64,000 nt of DNA from JBEBXQ01 sp040391535 (GCA_040391535.1 JBEBXQ010000002.1:30062-94061); one strand, 5' to 3'; shown: positions 8,914-19,182, numbered from the stretch's first letter. The notes: generated by a model from the letters alone, not told the origin. Translations and numbers: made by a program.

Positions 8914-11634
8914 ATGGACGAAAATAGTAATAACCAACATCAGGAAGACAACGAACTACATCACCGTATTGCGATTTCAGGTCTTTATGAAACCTGGTTT
9001 CTGGACTACGCCTCTTATGTTATTCTGGAAAGAGCTGTACCCGCTATTGAAGATGGTTTCAAGCCTGTTCAGCGGCGGATTATGCATGCCCTTAATGAAA
9101 TGGACGACGGCCGCTTCAATAAAGTAGCCAATGTGATCGGTTCAACGATGCAATACCACCCGCACGGAGATGCCTCTATTAATGATGCCATTGTGAATAT
9201 CGGCCAGAAAGATCTGCTGATGGACACGCAGGGCAACTGGGGGGATATCCGCACCGGTGACAGTGCTGCTGCACCGCGTTATATTGAGGTACGTTTATCC
9301 AGGTTTGCGAAGGAAGTTGTTTTTAATGATAATACGACGGACTGGCAATTGTCTTACGATGCCCGTAAAAAAGAGCCTGTAACCCTTCCCGTAAAATTCC
9401 CCTTGTTGCTGGCCCTGGGAGTAGAGGGAATTGCCGTAGGACTTTCTACCAAAATATTGCCCCATAATTTCTGCGAGCTGATCAATGCATCCATTGATAT
9501 TCTCAAAGGGAAATCCATCCAGATTTTCCCTGATTTTCAAACAGGAGGACAAATTGATATTACCAATTATAACGACGGTCAGCGTGGAGGAAAAGTAAGG
9601 GTAAGAGCCCGGATTGAAGAAGAAGACAAAAAAATGCTGGTCATCCGGGACATTCCGTTTGGTACCACCACTACTTCCATTATTGACTCTATCATCAAGG
9701 CCAATGATGCCGGAAAGATCAAAGTCAGGAAAGTAATAGACAACACAGCTGCAAACGTTGAAATACAGGTGCATATCGCGCCCAATGTCTCGCCGGATAT
9801 TACCATGGATGCTTTGTATGCCTTTACGGAATGTGAAGTATCCATTTCACCCAATGCCTGTGTAATTGTTGATGATAAACCTCATTTTCTGAGTGTATCG
9901 GATATTATCCGTTATAATACGCAGAAGACGGTCGAATTGCTGACCAGAGAGCTTGAAATCAAAAAAGCGGCCTTACTGGAGAAAATCCTTTACGGTTCCC
10001 TTGAAAAAATATTTATTGAAAACCGGATTTACCGCGATATTGAAGAATGCGAAACCTTCGAAGCGGTCATTGCAACTATCGATAAAGGGCTGGAACCCTT
10101 TAAAGCACAGTTTTACCGTGAAATCACTGACGAGGATATTGTTAATCTGACCGAAATCCGGATCAAACGTATTTCCAAATATGATGGTTTCAAGGCCGAT
10201 GAACTGATGAAAAAATGGCAGGAAGAACTGGATGAAACTGAAGATAACCTGGCTAATATTGTCAGGTTTACCATCGGCTGGTATCAGGACCTGCTGAAGA
10301 AATACGGAAAAGGCCGGGAAAGAAAAACCATTATCCGTACTTTTAATCAGATTACAGCTACCATCGTCGCTGCCAATAACCAGAAACTGTATGTTAACCG
10401 TGAAGATGGCTTCATAGGATATGGACTGAAAAAAGACGAATATGTAATGGATTGCTCTGACCTGGACGATGTAATCGTAATCAGAAAGGATGGAAAATGT
10501 GTCGTTACTAAAATACAGGATAAAGTTTTCGTCGGGAAAGACATTCTTTACTGCGCCGTTTTTGTAAAAAATGACGAAAGGAAAGTATATAACCTTGTCT
10601 ATATTGACGGTAAAACGGGTATTTCGTATGCTAAGCGTTTCCAGGTAACCGCTGTAACCCGCGACCGGGAATATGATCTCACGCAGGGAACATCCCGATC
10701 GAAAATAAGCTATCTGACCGCCAACGATAATGGTGAAGCCGAGGTTATCTCCGTCAGTCTTACCGCTCAGAGTAAAGCAAAAGTCAAACAGTTCGATTTT
10801 GATTTTGCCAGGCTATCCATCAAAAACAGAAGTGCCATGGGTAATATCCTGACCAAATATACTGTCAGGAAAATCGCGCTCAAGCAGGCTGGAAAATCTA
10901 CCCTGGGAGGTGTGCATCTATGGTTTAATCCGACCCTGGGCCGTCTGAACCGCGATGAGAGAGGGCATTATCTTGGTAATTTTGATGCCAATGACCTGAT
11001 TCTTGCTATTTATAAGGACGGGACCTATGAGCTGACCAATTTTGACCTGACCAATCATTATGAACCTAATGACACACTGTTGGTTAAAAAGTTCAGTCCT
11101 GAGGTAATTATAACAGCCGTTTACTGGGAAGGTGTTCAGAAAAACTATTACATCAAACGTTTTATTATCGAAACGTCTACGGCCGACAAGAAATTTCTGT
11201 TCATCAGTGATGCAAAGGGAAGTAAACTTACCCTGGCATCTACGGACGAACGCCCCAACCTGCAGCTGGTAAGGCAGTCCGGGACTAAAGATCCGATGGA
11301 AACAGAAGAAAAACCTGCGGAAGAACTGGTAGAAGTGAGAGGCTGGAAAGCCATTGGTAATAAACTGAATTACGCCAAAATAAAAGAAATGAAATGGCTG
11401 GACCCTCTGCCGGTACATCAGCATGAGAATCATGAAGAAGCTGCCGGAGAAGATAACGATACGGCAGTCGTTATTACTGCTGAAGATATAGAAGACATAA
11501 CAGAGAGCCTTCCGGAATCAAATGATGTAAATGAAACAGAGGCTGATAATGATACTATAGAAGAAAATAAACCGCAACGGGAAAAGCCATCAGGGAAAGG
11601 CCCGGAGACCAATCAGTTGGATTTATTTGGTTAA
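8914..11634 (+). CDS. parC: DNA topoisomerase IV subunit A (ParC type)
   Basis: This 906-residue type IIA topoisomerase A subunit carries the breakage-reunion domain at its N-terminus, with the catalytic tyrosine Y123 in SAAAPRYIEVRLS and the preceding MQYHPHGDAS motif. The C-terminal half is a diverged beta-pinwheel without a clear gyrase box, which favours topo IV over gyrase. After about residue 830 comes an acidic low-complexity tail that ends in QLDLFG, matching the consensus of sliding-clamp binding peptides. The partner parE is not in the window. A SanA-like gene begins only 12 bases after the stop. Confidence 0.9.
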   Translation: MDENSNNQHQEDNELHHRIAISGLYETWFLDYASYVILERAVPAIEDGFKPVQRRIMHALNEMDDGRFNKVANVIGSTMQYHPHGDASINDAIVNIGQKDLLMDTQGNWGDIRTGDSAAAPRYIEVRLSRFAKEVVFNDNTTDWQLSYDARKKEPVTLPVKFPLLLALGVEGIAVGLSTKILPHNFCELINASIDILKGKSIQIFPDFQTGGQIDITNYNDGQRGGKVRVRARIEEEDKKMLVIRDIPFGTTTTSIIDSIIKANDAGKIKVRKVIDNTAANVEIQVHIAPNVSPDITMDALYAFTECEVSISPNACVIVDDKPHFLSVSDIIRYNTQKTVELLTRELEIKKAALLEKILYGSLEKIFIENRIYRDIEECETFEAVIATIDKGLEPFKAQFYREITDEDIVNLTEIRIKRISKYDGFKADELMKKWQEELDETEDNLANIVRFTIGWYQDLLKKYGKGRERKTIIRTFNQITATIVAANNQKLYVNREDGFIGYGLKKDEYVMDCSDLDDVIVIRKDGKCVVTKIQDKVFVGKDILYCAVFVKNDERKVYNLVYIDGKTGISYAKRFQVTAVTRDREYDLTQGTSRSKISYLTANDNGEAEVISVSLTAQSKAKVKQFDFDFARLSIKNRSAMGNILTKYTVRKIALKQAGKSTLGGVHLWFNPTLGRLNRDERGHYLGNFDANDLILAIYKDGTYELTNFDLTNHYEPNDTLLVKKFSPEVIITAVYWEGVQKNYYIKRFIIETSTADKKFLFISDAKGSKLTLASTDERPNLQLVRQSGTKDPMETEEKPAEELVEVRGWKAIGNKLNYAKIKEMKWLDPLPVHQHENHEEAAGEDNDTAVVITAEDIEDITESLPESNDVNETEADNDTIEENKPQREKPSGKGPETNQLDLFG

Positions 11635-11646
11635 TTATTGCTGAAG

Positions 11647-12288
11647 ATGCTGAAGTGGACTATTAAAATATCTTTTATACTCATTTTTCTGAGTCTGGTA
11701 TTTATACTGCTTTGTAATTACTGGGTGGTGGAAAGTACGCGGAAAGATAATTATTTTTCCATGGAGGACCTGCCATCGAACGATGTGGGACTCGTCCTGG
11801 GAACAAGCCCCAAAACTATGTCGGGTTCAAACAATCTGTTTTTTGACTACCGGATGGAAGCTGCTGCCCGACTTTATAAGGAGGGGAAAATCAAGTATAT
11901 CATTCTGAGCGGCAACAACGATTCTGAATATTACAACGAACCCTCTCAGATGAAAACCGCACTGATAGCCCGTGGCATACCTGAAGAGGTACTCACACTT
12001 GATTTTGCAGGTTTCCGTACATTTGACTCTGTATTAAGGGGAAAGGAAGTGTTCAACCAGGAGAGTTTCACGATTATATCCCAGAACTTTCATAACGCAC
12101 GTGCCTTGTTTATTGCTGAACACGAGGGTATCGAAGCCGTTGCTTTTTCTGCACAGGATGTACCGTCGCTCTATTCTCTCAAGACTGTTTTCAGGGAATA
12201 TCTGGCGCGTCCCAAGGCTGTACTCGATGTTTTTGTACTCCGCCCCGCTCCCGATCTGATCACCAACATTGAAATCAGAAAACAATGA
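11647..12288 (+). CDS. SanA/YdcF-like membrane protein (DUF218)
   Basis: This protein of about 213 residues has one N-terminal membrane helix (FILIFLSLVFILLCNYW) and a DUF218 domain: VGLVLGTSPK, ARLYKEGKIKYIILSGNN and a conserved YNEPSQMKTALIARGIP. SanA/YdcF proteins influence envelope permeability, but their chemistry is not well settled. A TTG at 11638 is in frame, but the ATG at 11647 gives a typical signal-anchor. It is probably cotranscribed with parC and with the outer-membrane gene 15 bases downstream. Confidence 0.82.
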   Translation: MLKWTIKISFILIFLSLVFILLCNYWVVESTRKDNYFSMEDLPSNDVGLVLGTSPKTMSGSNNLFFDYRMEAAARLYKEGKIKYIILSGNNDSEYYNEPSQMKTALIARGIPEEVLTLDFAGFRTFDSVLRGKEVFNQESFTIISQNFHNARALFIAEHEGIEAVAFSAQDVPSLYSLKTVFREYLARPKAVLDVFVLRPAPDLITNIEIRKQ

Positions 12289-12303
12289 TTAATCCCACAA
12301 TTT

Positions 12304-14814
12304 ATGCATACCCTGAGGATAATTCTTTTACTATTGATAATAGTTGCTCCTTGGGAAAGTGCCCTGGCGCAGTCAGACCGGATAATCAGCGGACGTGTAA
12401 CTGACGCACCCACACAAGAGCCAGTACCTTATGCGTCTGTAGCAGTAAAAGGTACCACCACCGGGGCTATCACTGATTTTGACGGCAGATATACTATTCA
12501 GCTTGACAGCAACGCCGATTCACTTACGGTATCCTGTATTGGCTATATCAGCCGCAGCAAAGCCATAGATTCCACAGCTCCGGAGCAGGAAATCAATTTC
12601 CAGCTTGTTCCCGGCTCGGTACAACTGAAAGAATTCACCATCAGTTCAGGAGAAAACCCCGCTTTCGCTATCATCAGGAAAGTCGTTTCGAATAAATCCT
12701 TCAATAATCCTGAAAAGCAGCCTGCCTATCAGTATGAAAGCTACAACCGCATTCAGATTGATATGGATAAACTCTCTGAAAAATTCAGAAAGAAGAAAAC
12801 AGTACAGAAAATTACGGGGTTGATAGAACAGTATGACGCGATAAAAGGCGAAGACGGTGAAACGGTTATTCCTCTTTTTATTTCTGAATCGGTTTCTGAT
12901 TATTATTTCAGAAGCAATCCCGAAAAAAAGAAGGAAATTGTTCATAAAACCAAGCTTTCCGGTATTACGGTAACAGACGGCGGACTGATATCGCAACTCA
13001 TCGGGTCGTCGTTTCAGCAGTACAATTTCTATAATAACTGGCTCAGGATTCTTGAGAAGGATTTTTCATCCCCCATTACAGACAACTGGAAAGTGTATTA
13101 TAATTATTTTCTGGACGACAGTGTTTTTAACGGAACCAACTACGATTATAAAATTGAGTTCTGGCCAAAAAATCAGCTGGATCTGGCTTTTACCGGTACC
13201 ATGTGGATCACCGGTGACACCTACGCTGTATCCGATATCGTTGCTTCGGTCAGTAATAAAGGGAATATCAATTATGTAGAGCAGCTCCGTATCCAGCAAC
13301 AGTATGCTTCGGTCGACAGTACCTGGCTGCCTGCCAAAACCAGAGTGATTATTGATGTAGAAGAAGCTGCCCCCGGAACAGCCGGAATGATTATCAAATT
13401 TTATTCATCCAACAGCAATTTCAAAACCGGGCAACCTCTCGAGCCTTCTTTTTACGATACGGCTATAGAGCTTAAGGATGATTTTAAAACCTATGAAAAG
13501 GATTACTGGGAAAAAAAACGACCGGAAAACCTTTCGGAAACCGAAAAGCTGAGTTTTCAGGTCATTGATTCGCTGAAGAATACTCCGGCACTCAGGACCT
13601 ATATCGAGATCATCAACCTGTTTGTGTACGGCTATAAAAATCTTCCGCGCTGGAATATTGACCTTGGCCCCTATCTGTATACTTATGCTTTCAATACTTT
13701 TGAAGGACACCGGATCCGGCTGGGCTTCCGTACCGATCCCGACTTTAGCAGAAAGTGGGTATTCAGTGGTTACGCCGCCTATGGCACGGGTGACGGTGAA
13801 TTTAAATACGGAGCTGCCATGCAGCATATTTTTTCCAGAAAACCCTGGACCGTTGGAGGCATCAGCTACTCTCATGATGTTGAACGCATGGGAATAACAA
13901 AAGAGAATATAGGCAGCAGTACTATTTTCGGGGCATTTTCAAGATTCGGAAACTTCAGAAGGCCTTATTTCCAGAACGATATAAGCGCATTTATTAAAAG
14001 GGAAGTAACGAAAGGTCTCACACATAAGATCACGTTAAGGCGCCGTGAATTTGATCCTAAGTTTCCTTTTTACTACAAAACCAACCCGGCTGCCGGGGAT
14101 GAGTCTCCCTTGAAATCAGAATACGAAACAACCGAGCTGGTCTTTGAAACGCGGCTGGCCCGTAAGGAAACATTCCTTCAGAATGATAACGACCGGATCA
14201 GCATCGGCAATGGCAATGCACCGGTATTCGGCATACGCTATACACTGGGGCTCAAGCATGTGTTCGGCAGTGATTTTGCCTATCACAAACTGGAAACGGA
14301 TCTGAGTCAGACTTTCAGGCTTGGTATCTGGGGGCGCTCACTCTACCAGATACAACTGGGATACATTCCTTCAACGCTCCCTTATCCTTTGCTCTATAGT
14401 CCGCTTGGTAATGAATCCCTGATTTACGTTCCCAATGCTTTCAATCTGATGAACTTTTTTGAGTTTATCAGCGACCGCTATGTAACGGCAAGATTTGAAC
14501 ACTCCGATGAAGGTATGATTTTCAACCGGATTCCGATGGTGAAGAAACTGAAACTCAGACTGGTGTTCTCAGGAAGGGTATATTATGGCCAGGTCAGCAA
14601 CAGAAATCTTACCCTTTCCCCGGCCACTGATCCTTCGGGAAATACAATTCCGGGTTTTACAGCATTGGGCAGAAAACCTTATATAGAAGTTGGTTACGGG
14701 ATTAATAATATATTGAGAGTCGGGAGAGTTGATTTTATACACCGCTTATCGTACCGGGATCATCCGGATGTTTCAAAGTTTGGTGTCAAAATGTCCTTCT
14801 GGTTTAATATCTGA
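12304..14814 (+). CDS. DUF5686 outer-membrane protein with CarboxypepD_reg-like domain
   Basis: This 836-residue protein starts with a signal peptide (cleavage near ALAQS, residue 23). Next comes a carboxypeptidase regulatory-like beta sandwich, from ISGRVTDA to the SCIGY strand at about residues 28-110. The rest matches the DUF5686 layout: a periplasmic part, then many amphipathic strands, ending in FWFNI with a terminal aromatic-hydrophobic strand as in beta barrels. Such proteins are common in Bacteroidota outer membranes; their function is unknown. The stop codon lies inside a strong hairpin. Confidence 0.82.
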   Translation: MHTLRIILLLLIIVAPWESALAQSDRIISGRVTDAPTQEPVPYASVAVKGTTTGAITDFDGRYTIQLDSNADSLTVSCIGYISRSKAIDSTAPEQEINFQLVPGSVQLKEFTISSGENPAFAIIRKVVSNKSFNNPEKQPAYQYESYNRIQIDMDKLSEKFRKKKTVQKITGLIEQYDAIKGEDGETVIPLFISESVSDYYFRSNPEKKKEIVHKTKLSGITVTDGGLISQLIGSSFQQYNFYNNWLRILEKDFSSPITDNWKVYYNYFLDDSVFNGTNYDYKIEFWPKNQLDLAFTGTMWITGDTYAVSDIVASVSNKGNINYVEQLRIQQQYASVDSTWLPAKTRVIIDVEEAAPGTAGMIIKFYSSNSNFKTGQPLEPSFYDTAIELKDDFKTYEKDYWEKKRPENLSETEKLSFQVIDSLKNTPALRTYIEIINLFVYGYKNLPRWNIDLGPYLYTYAFNTFEGHRIRLGFRTDPDFSRKWVFSGYAAYGTGDGEFKYGAAMQHIFSRKPWTVGGISYSHDVERMGITKENIGSSTIFGAFSRFGNFRRPYFQNDISAFIKREVTKGLTHKITLRRREFDPKFPFYYKTNPAAGDESPLKSEYETTELVFETRLARKETFLQNDNDRISIGNGNAPVFGIRYTLGLKHVFGSDFAYHKLETDLSQTFRLGIWGRSLYQIQLGYIPSTLPYPLLYSPLGNESLIYVPNAFNLMNFFEFISDRYVTARFEHSDEGMIFNRIPMVKKLKLRLVFSGRVYYGQVSNRNLTLSPATDPSGNTIPGFTALGRKPYIEVGYGINNILRVGRVDFIHRLSYRDHPDVSKFGVKMSFWFNI

Positions 14815-14844
14815 CGGCTGTCCCTTTTCAGAAACAGCCGTCAG
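14811..14844. terminator. Hairpin between convergent genes
   Basis: An 11-bp perfect stem (CTGACGGCTGT/ACAGCCGTCAG) has a 12-base loop and begins at the stop codon of the DUF5686 gene. No T tract follows on either strand, so it may act as a bidirectional 3'-end barrier rather than a classic terminator. A separate 12-bp palindrome (ATGATCGATCAT) is at 14845-14856, over the end of the convergent phosphoesterase gene. Confidence 0.6.
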
Positions 14845-14852
14845 ATGATCGA

Positions 14853-16163
14853 TCATGGAAATTTCTCTTCCAGCTTATTGATCCTGCCTTCCTGCTTTAC
14901 AAGATGAAATTCATCAAAAAGTTCACCGGTCGCCGTATAGGATTTAAATTCAAGGCGGTCGGGGTCCACCGTGACCACATGAAAGAGTTGCGTATAAATG
15001 GCACTGCGGTCCATCCAGAACTTCTCTTCTACGTGCGAATCCGTCATTTTCGGACCGCTTACTGAAACCACATACATCGTACCGGAAGCAGCACCCGGTT
15101 GATCCATCGGAATTTTCGCCATACCACGTGCATAGGTATGGTCGTGTCCCTGAAGTACCAGATCAACTTTATACTTATCAAAAAGTGGTTTAAAAGCCTC
15201 ACGGGTTCTTTTATTATCGCGGGTACCCTTTGGCGAATAAATAGGATGGTGAAAAGTCACACAGGTCCAGCGGTTAGGATTACCTGCCAGAATTTTTTCA
15301 AGCCAGACACGTTGTTTTTCCAGAAATTCATCTGATTCTTCGGCCTGATCTGTGTTTAACGAAATAAACCTTACACCTTGTATATCAGCATAATAACATG
15401 TTTCCTCTAAACCTTCAGGACCGTTTAACGGAAGATTAAACTGTGGCCTCCAGAAAGTGGAAATCGTGTTCACACCTTTCGGGCTGTCGTAATGATCGTG
15501 GTTACCTGGCGAAGGGAATCCGGGGATCATACTGTGAATAAACCCACCTGCATAAAACCAGTCGCCCCATTCCACATCACGGTTAGCCCTGTTGATCAGG
15601 TCACCTGCATACATCGCCAGTCTTGCATTGGGTGCCTTTGCAAAGGCTTCCCTTGCCACTCTTGACCACAGCGTCCGGATGTTAGTCTGTACATCTCCAT
15701 AATACAGAAAAGAAAATTTTTCATCAGCCTGTGCAGAAGTAGAAAAATGTATCCATTCACTCCAGTCTTTTCCCTGCCCGACGCGGTAAGCATAGCGGGT
15801 GTCAGGAGCAAGCTCATCAAAAACAGCGGAATGATAATGGGCAGGAGCAGTAGCATCAAACTTAACCACTTCGGTTACAGCTTTGATTCTCTTTACATGA
15901 TTAACAAACCGCGGGTCGGCACTGGCTACAGCTATTTCCGCAAAACTCTCTTCCACGGAGGCATCAGTGCGCCAGTTAACAGCCATGGAAGTTCTTGTAT
16001 CTTCGGTTACATTCAGAATAATGCGGTCAGGTAAAGAGCCGGGTAAGTAAGCAAGAGAGTCGTTGGCCTGTGCATACAACACATTATCTGTCAGCAAAAA
16101 AGCAAATATTCCCAATAATAATGTATTCAACCGGGGATACCAGGATAAGGTTCTTTTCTTCAT
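14853..16163 (-). CDS. Secreted purple-acid-phosphatase-like metallophosphoesterase
   Basis: The product of about 436 residues has a signal peptide ending near LYAQA. An N-terminal fibronectin-like domain (TSMAVNWRTD) comes next, followed by a calcineurin-like phosphoesterase. The metal and phosphate ligands are visible in order: YYGDVQTN, YAGDLINRAN, SPGNHDHYD, VTFHHPIYS and LQGHDHTYAR. This is the architecture of bacterial purple acid phosphatases, which release phosphate from esters outside the cytoplasm. An ATG 7 codons upstream (16184) is possible, but 16163 gives a cleaner MKKR signal-peptide start. Confidence 0.86.
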   Translation of the reverse strand: MKKRTLSWYPRLNTLLLGIFAFLLTDNVLYAQANDSLAYLPGSLPDRIILNVTEDTRTSMAVNWRTDASVEESFAEIAVASADPRFVNHVKRIKAVTEVVKFDATAPAHYHSAVFDELAPDTRYAYRVGQGKDWSEWIHFSTSAQADEKFSFLYYGDVQTNIRTLWSRVAREAFAKAPNARLAMYAGDLINRANRDVEWGDWFYAGGFIHSMIPGFPSPGNHDHYDSPKGVNTISTFWRPQFNLPLNGPEGLEETCYYADIQGVRFISLNTDQAEESDEFLEKQRVWLEKILAGNPNRWTCVTFHHPIYSPKGTRDNKRTREAFKPLFDKYKVDLVLQGHDHTYARGMAKIPMDQPGAASGTMYVVSVSGPKMTDSHVEEKFWMDRSAIYTQLFHVVTVDPDRLEFKSYTATGELFDEFHLVKQEGRINKLEEKFP

Positions 16164-16252
16164 TTTTAAATCGGATAGTTTCATTAAGTACTTACATAAT
16201 ATACCCCGATTACCGGAATAACGGCTATCGGAAAAGTCAGCAGATACCTGTT

Positions 16253-16292
16253 AAAAAAAAAGCCGCAGGAAATAAAACCATATCCTGCGGCT
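16253..16292 (-). terminator. Rho-independent terminator after the DUF1080 gene
   Basis: A 10-bp perfect stem (AGCCGCAGGA/TCCTGCGGCT) with a 12-base loop is followed on the minus strand by eight T residues. It separates the DUF1080 gene from the phosphoesterase gene, so the two are probably not one transcript. Confidence 0.88.
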
Positions 16293-16315
16293 GCAAACGA
16301 AAAATATTGAAAGGT

Positions 16316-16951
16316 CTAAAGTTCTTCCAGAACAATATTTTTCCAGTATACTTTAATTCCTCCGCCATCATGAATCTGAAGTGCGATGGAGCCTGTTGCC
16401 GCACCGATCTTATCATCCGTAATATCAACCATTTCATGGCCGTTCAACCAGGTCTGCACTCTGCCGCCTACTGCACGGATACGCATGGTATTCCATTCTC
16501 CGTATTTCAGGAAACCTTCTTTCTCGTCCGGAATCTGTACAAGCCATCCTCTTCCGTAAGATTCATAAATCCCGCCTGAATCATGATTAGGAGCAGCCAC
16601 TTCAACCTGCCAGCCGGAAACTTTAGTACCTTCTACCGTTGATCTGAAGAAAATACCGCTGTTGCCGTTTGCTTCCTGTCTGAAGTCGGCAGTCATATCA
16701 AAATCTTTGAATGTCTTTTCCGTTTTCAGATATCCGTATCCTTTATCAGGGCCACTTTCACAAATCAGTTCGCCTTTTTCAACATACCATTTTTCAGTTC
16801 CGTGAACTACCCAGCCTTTGAGGTTTTTACCGTTAAAGAGTTTGATTTTTTTCCCAAGAGCCTCATCACTGCCTGTCCAGAATGGTGAAGACGCACTAAC
16901 CAGGGTTACCATAAATAACGCCAGTAAACAGAATACATTCGTTTTTTTCAT
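16316..16951 (-). CDS. DUF1080 (3-keto-disaccharide hydrolase-like) secreted protein
   Basis: This protein of about 211 residues has an N-terminal signal peptide (MKKTNVFCLLALFMVTLVSA). The DUF1080 features are visible: LFNGKNLKGWVVHG, GELICESG, DFRQEANGNSGIFFRS, WNTMRIRAVGGRVQTWLNG and a final GGIKVYWKNIVLEEL. The fold is concanavalin-like, and some members cleave 3-keto-glycosides. The catalytic role of this copy is unproven. The ATG at 16951 is preferred over 16966 because it begins the signal peptide. Confidence 0.84.
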   Translation of the reverse strand: MKKTNVFCLLALFMVTLVSASSPFWTGSDEALGKKIKLFNGKNLKGWVVHGTEKWYVEKGELICESGPDKGYGYLKTEKTFKDFDMTADFRQEANGNSGIFFRSTVEGTKVSGWQVEVAAPNHDSGGIYESYGRGWLVQIPDEKEGFLKYGEWNTMRIRAVGGRVQTWLNGHEMVDITDDKIGAATGSIALQIHDGGGIKVYWKNIVLEEL

Positions 16952-16988
16952 TGTAATATGTAACAATTTATGTAAGTAAAACAGTTTT

Positions 16989-16996
16989 CAAAGATA
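16989..16996 (-). promoter_or_regulatory. -7 promoter element of the DUF1080 gene
   Basis: TATCTTTG on the minus strand fits TAnnTTTG. It lies 37 bases upstream of the chosen start codon. No clear -33 element is seen. Confidence 0.5.
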
Positions 16997-17142
16997 AGGT
17001 TCTCTACCGGAAAATCACCCCTAAAACGAATTAAAGTATGTTTTAATCAGGATATACTCTTTAGTTTTTCTAATGCCGGAAGGCTCTTCTTTCTATTTTT
17101 ATTATATTTACAACGTAAAACCAAAAGTGCAGGAATATTATT

Positions 17143-19182
17143 TTGACAACTATATCCAAATTCTTAGCAACCCTCTTCGTTCTTCAGTTCTTTTCCATTT
17201 TTTCCTGGTCGCAGGAAGTATTGTGGGCCTCAAAGATTCTGGGGTACTCTTCCGAACATCGTCCCTCAAATTATGGAACCGAATACCGCGCCACGCAGAT
17301 TCTGGGCATTCCCAATAAGCTTCCGGATTATGGTGACAGCCCCTGTGCATGGATGCCTGCACAACCAACAGGTTCAGGAGAAGAATGGATTAAAGTGGGG
17401 TATAATAAAAGTATTAAACTGAAACAGATTGCCATTGCTGAAAATTTCAATGGAGGAGCTATCGTACGTGTGTATGCTTATGACACAGACGGTAAGGAAT
17501 ACCTGGTTCACACACAGGACGGATCTCCGTCGAAGGAACCCGGCAATATGTTTCATATTTTCATTACCGAAAATCTGAATATTGAGGCTAATGCTATCAA
17601 AATTGTGTTGCTGCCATCCAGCGTAAACGGGCAGAACCAGATAGACGCTATAGGAATAAGTGACAGTCCGCGCCCGATTGAAGCTAAAATCAATATTGCA
17701 TCAGGATTACCTGAAAATCATAAAAAAGAGAACCTCGGGAAAAGAGTCAATTCGGCCAGCCAGGAAGTTGCACCTTTCATCTCTCCTGATGGAAAAACGT
17801 TATATTTTACACGTGGCAATCATCCGGAGAATACAGGGTCGTCGTCCCGGCAGGATGTATGGTTTTCTACCATGAACAGTAACGGTACGTGGAATAAAGC
17901 TCAGAATCTCCAGGCACCTGTTAATAACCGGTTTGATAATGCAGTGGTAGGAATTTCCTCCGGAGGCAATACACTTTTTCTGATTAACATCTATCATCCC
18001 GACGGAACCATGTCAAACGGTCTTTCCAGATCTGTAAAAGGACCTGATGGCTGGCAGCAACCTGTAGAATCCAGAATAATCAATCATTATAACCGCCATA
18101 AAAATAATTATACGGAATTTGCCGTTTCGCCGGATGAAAGAGTGCTGATCCTTTCTGTTCAGCGACTTGACACTCAGGGAGATAAAGACCTTTACGTCAG
18201 CTTCATGCAGGCAGACGGTTTCTGGAGTGAACCCAGGAATATAGGCAAGGTTGTTAATACGGCCGCTTATGAAGGCTCTCCGTTTATTGCCGCTGACGGA
18301 AAGACCTTATACTTTACCACAACCGGTAAAAGCGGCTATGGGGATGGCGATATTTTCATGACCAAACGGCTCGATGATACCTGGCTCAACTGGTCTGAAC
18401 CGGTAAACCTGGGGCCCGAAATCAATACCGAGCAGTGGGACGGCTTCTTTACAGTACCAGCTTCAGGAGATTATGCCTATTTCAGCTCTACTGAAAATTC
18501 ATTGGGGCAGGAAGATATTTTCAGAATAAGGCTCTCTCCGGCATTACAGCCTGAAATACCTATCCAGATATCAGGAAGCATTTTCAACAGTGTACAAAAA
18601 ACACCGGTTAACGCTACGATTGAGATAGAAGATTCTGAAACCGGCGAATTACTGACATCCATAGATTTCAGATCAGCCAGCAGTAAAATTTTTCAGCTGT
18701 TTCTGCTGCCATCTTCCAACTACCGGATGACGGTTCAGAGTGAAGGCTATTTTCCGTTTACTGAAGAACTGAACCTGAAAGACGATCAGACAACCCGATC
18801 ATTTAAAAAGGACATTTTCATACAACCGATACAGACAGGTGAAAACATTACACTCAGCCAGATAATTTTCGCACAGAGCAGTTCAGAAATTCCGCATTCG
18901 GCACTGAAACAGCTTAACCAGCTGGCAGATATCCTTAAGACCCATGCGCAAATGGAAATCATAGTAGAAGGCCATACTGATAATCAGGGAGATTCTAATA
19001 AAAACCTTCAGCTTTCAGAAGACCGGGTAGAAGCCGTAAAAACGTATCTGACCAGCCAGGGTATCGAGTCTGACAGGATCAAAACCAAAGCATGGGGATC
19101 GTCCCGGCCCGTTTCGAGTAATCTGACAGAAGAAAAAAGAAAGTTGAACCGTAGAGTAGAATTCACTATTCTCAAAATGTAA
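17143..19182 (+). CDS. PD40 beta-propeller/OmpA-family outer-membrane protein
   Basis: The 679-residue product has a signal peptide ending near SWSQ. A discoidin-like segment (about residues 75-160) is followed by PD40-type propeller repeats such as APFISPDGKTLYFTRGN and GSPFIAADGKTLYFTTTG, then a short regulatory-like sandwich. The C-terminal OmpA peptidoglycan-binding domain contains IIVEGHTDNQGDSNKNLQLS and LNRRVEF. Such proteins link the outer membrane to the cell wall and often accompany gliding or type IX secretion functions. No ATG is available upstream, so the start is a TTG. Confidence 0.86.
   Translation: MTTISKFLATLFVLQFFSIFSWSQEVLWASKILGYSSEHRPSNYGTEYRATQILGIPNKLPDYGDSPCAWMPAQPTGSGEEWIKVGYNKSIKLKQIAIAENFNGGAIVRVYAYDTDGKEYLVHTQDGSPSKEPGNMFHIFITENLNIEANAIKIVLLPSSVNGQNQIDAIGISDSPRPIEAKINIASGLPENHKKENLGKRVNSASQEVAPFISPDGKTLYFTRGNHPENTGSSSRQDVWFSTMNSNGTWNKAQNLQAPVNNRFDNAVVGISSGGNTLFLINIYHPDGTMSNGLSRSVKGPDGWQQPVESRIINHYNRHKNNYTEFAVSPDERVLILSVQRLDTQGDKDLYVSFMQADGFWSEPRNIGKVVNTAAYEGSPFIAADGKTLYFTTTGKSGYGDGDIFMTKRLDDTWLNWSEPVNLGPEINTEQWDGFFTVPASGDYAYFSSTENSLGQEDIFRIRLSPALQPEIPIQISGSIFNSVQKTPVNATIEIEDSETGELLTSIDFRSASSKIFQLFLLPSSNYRMTVQSEGYFPFTEELNLKDDQTTRSFKKDIFIQPIQTGENITLSQIIFAQSSSEIPHSALKQLNQLADILKTHAQMEIIVEGHTDNQGDSNKNLQLSEDRVEAVKTYLTSQGIESDRIKTKAWGSSRPVSSNLTEEKRKLNRRVEFTILKM

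Noticed and set aside
9295..9774. A 159-codon open frame antisense to parC
   Set aside because: It lies wholly inside a strongly conserved gene, has no family features, and its composition follows from the opposite strand.
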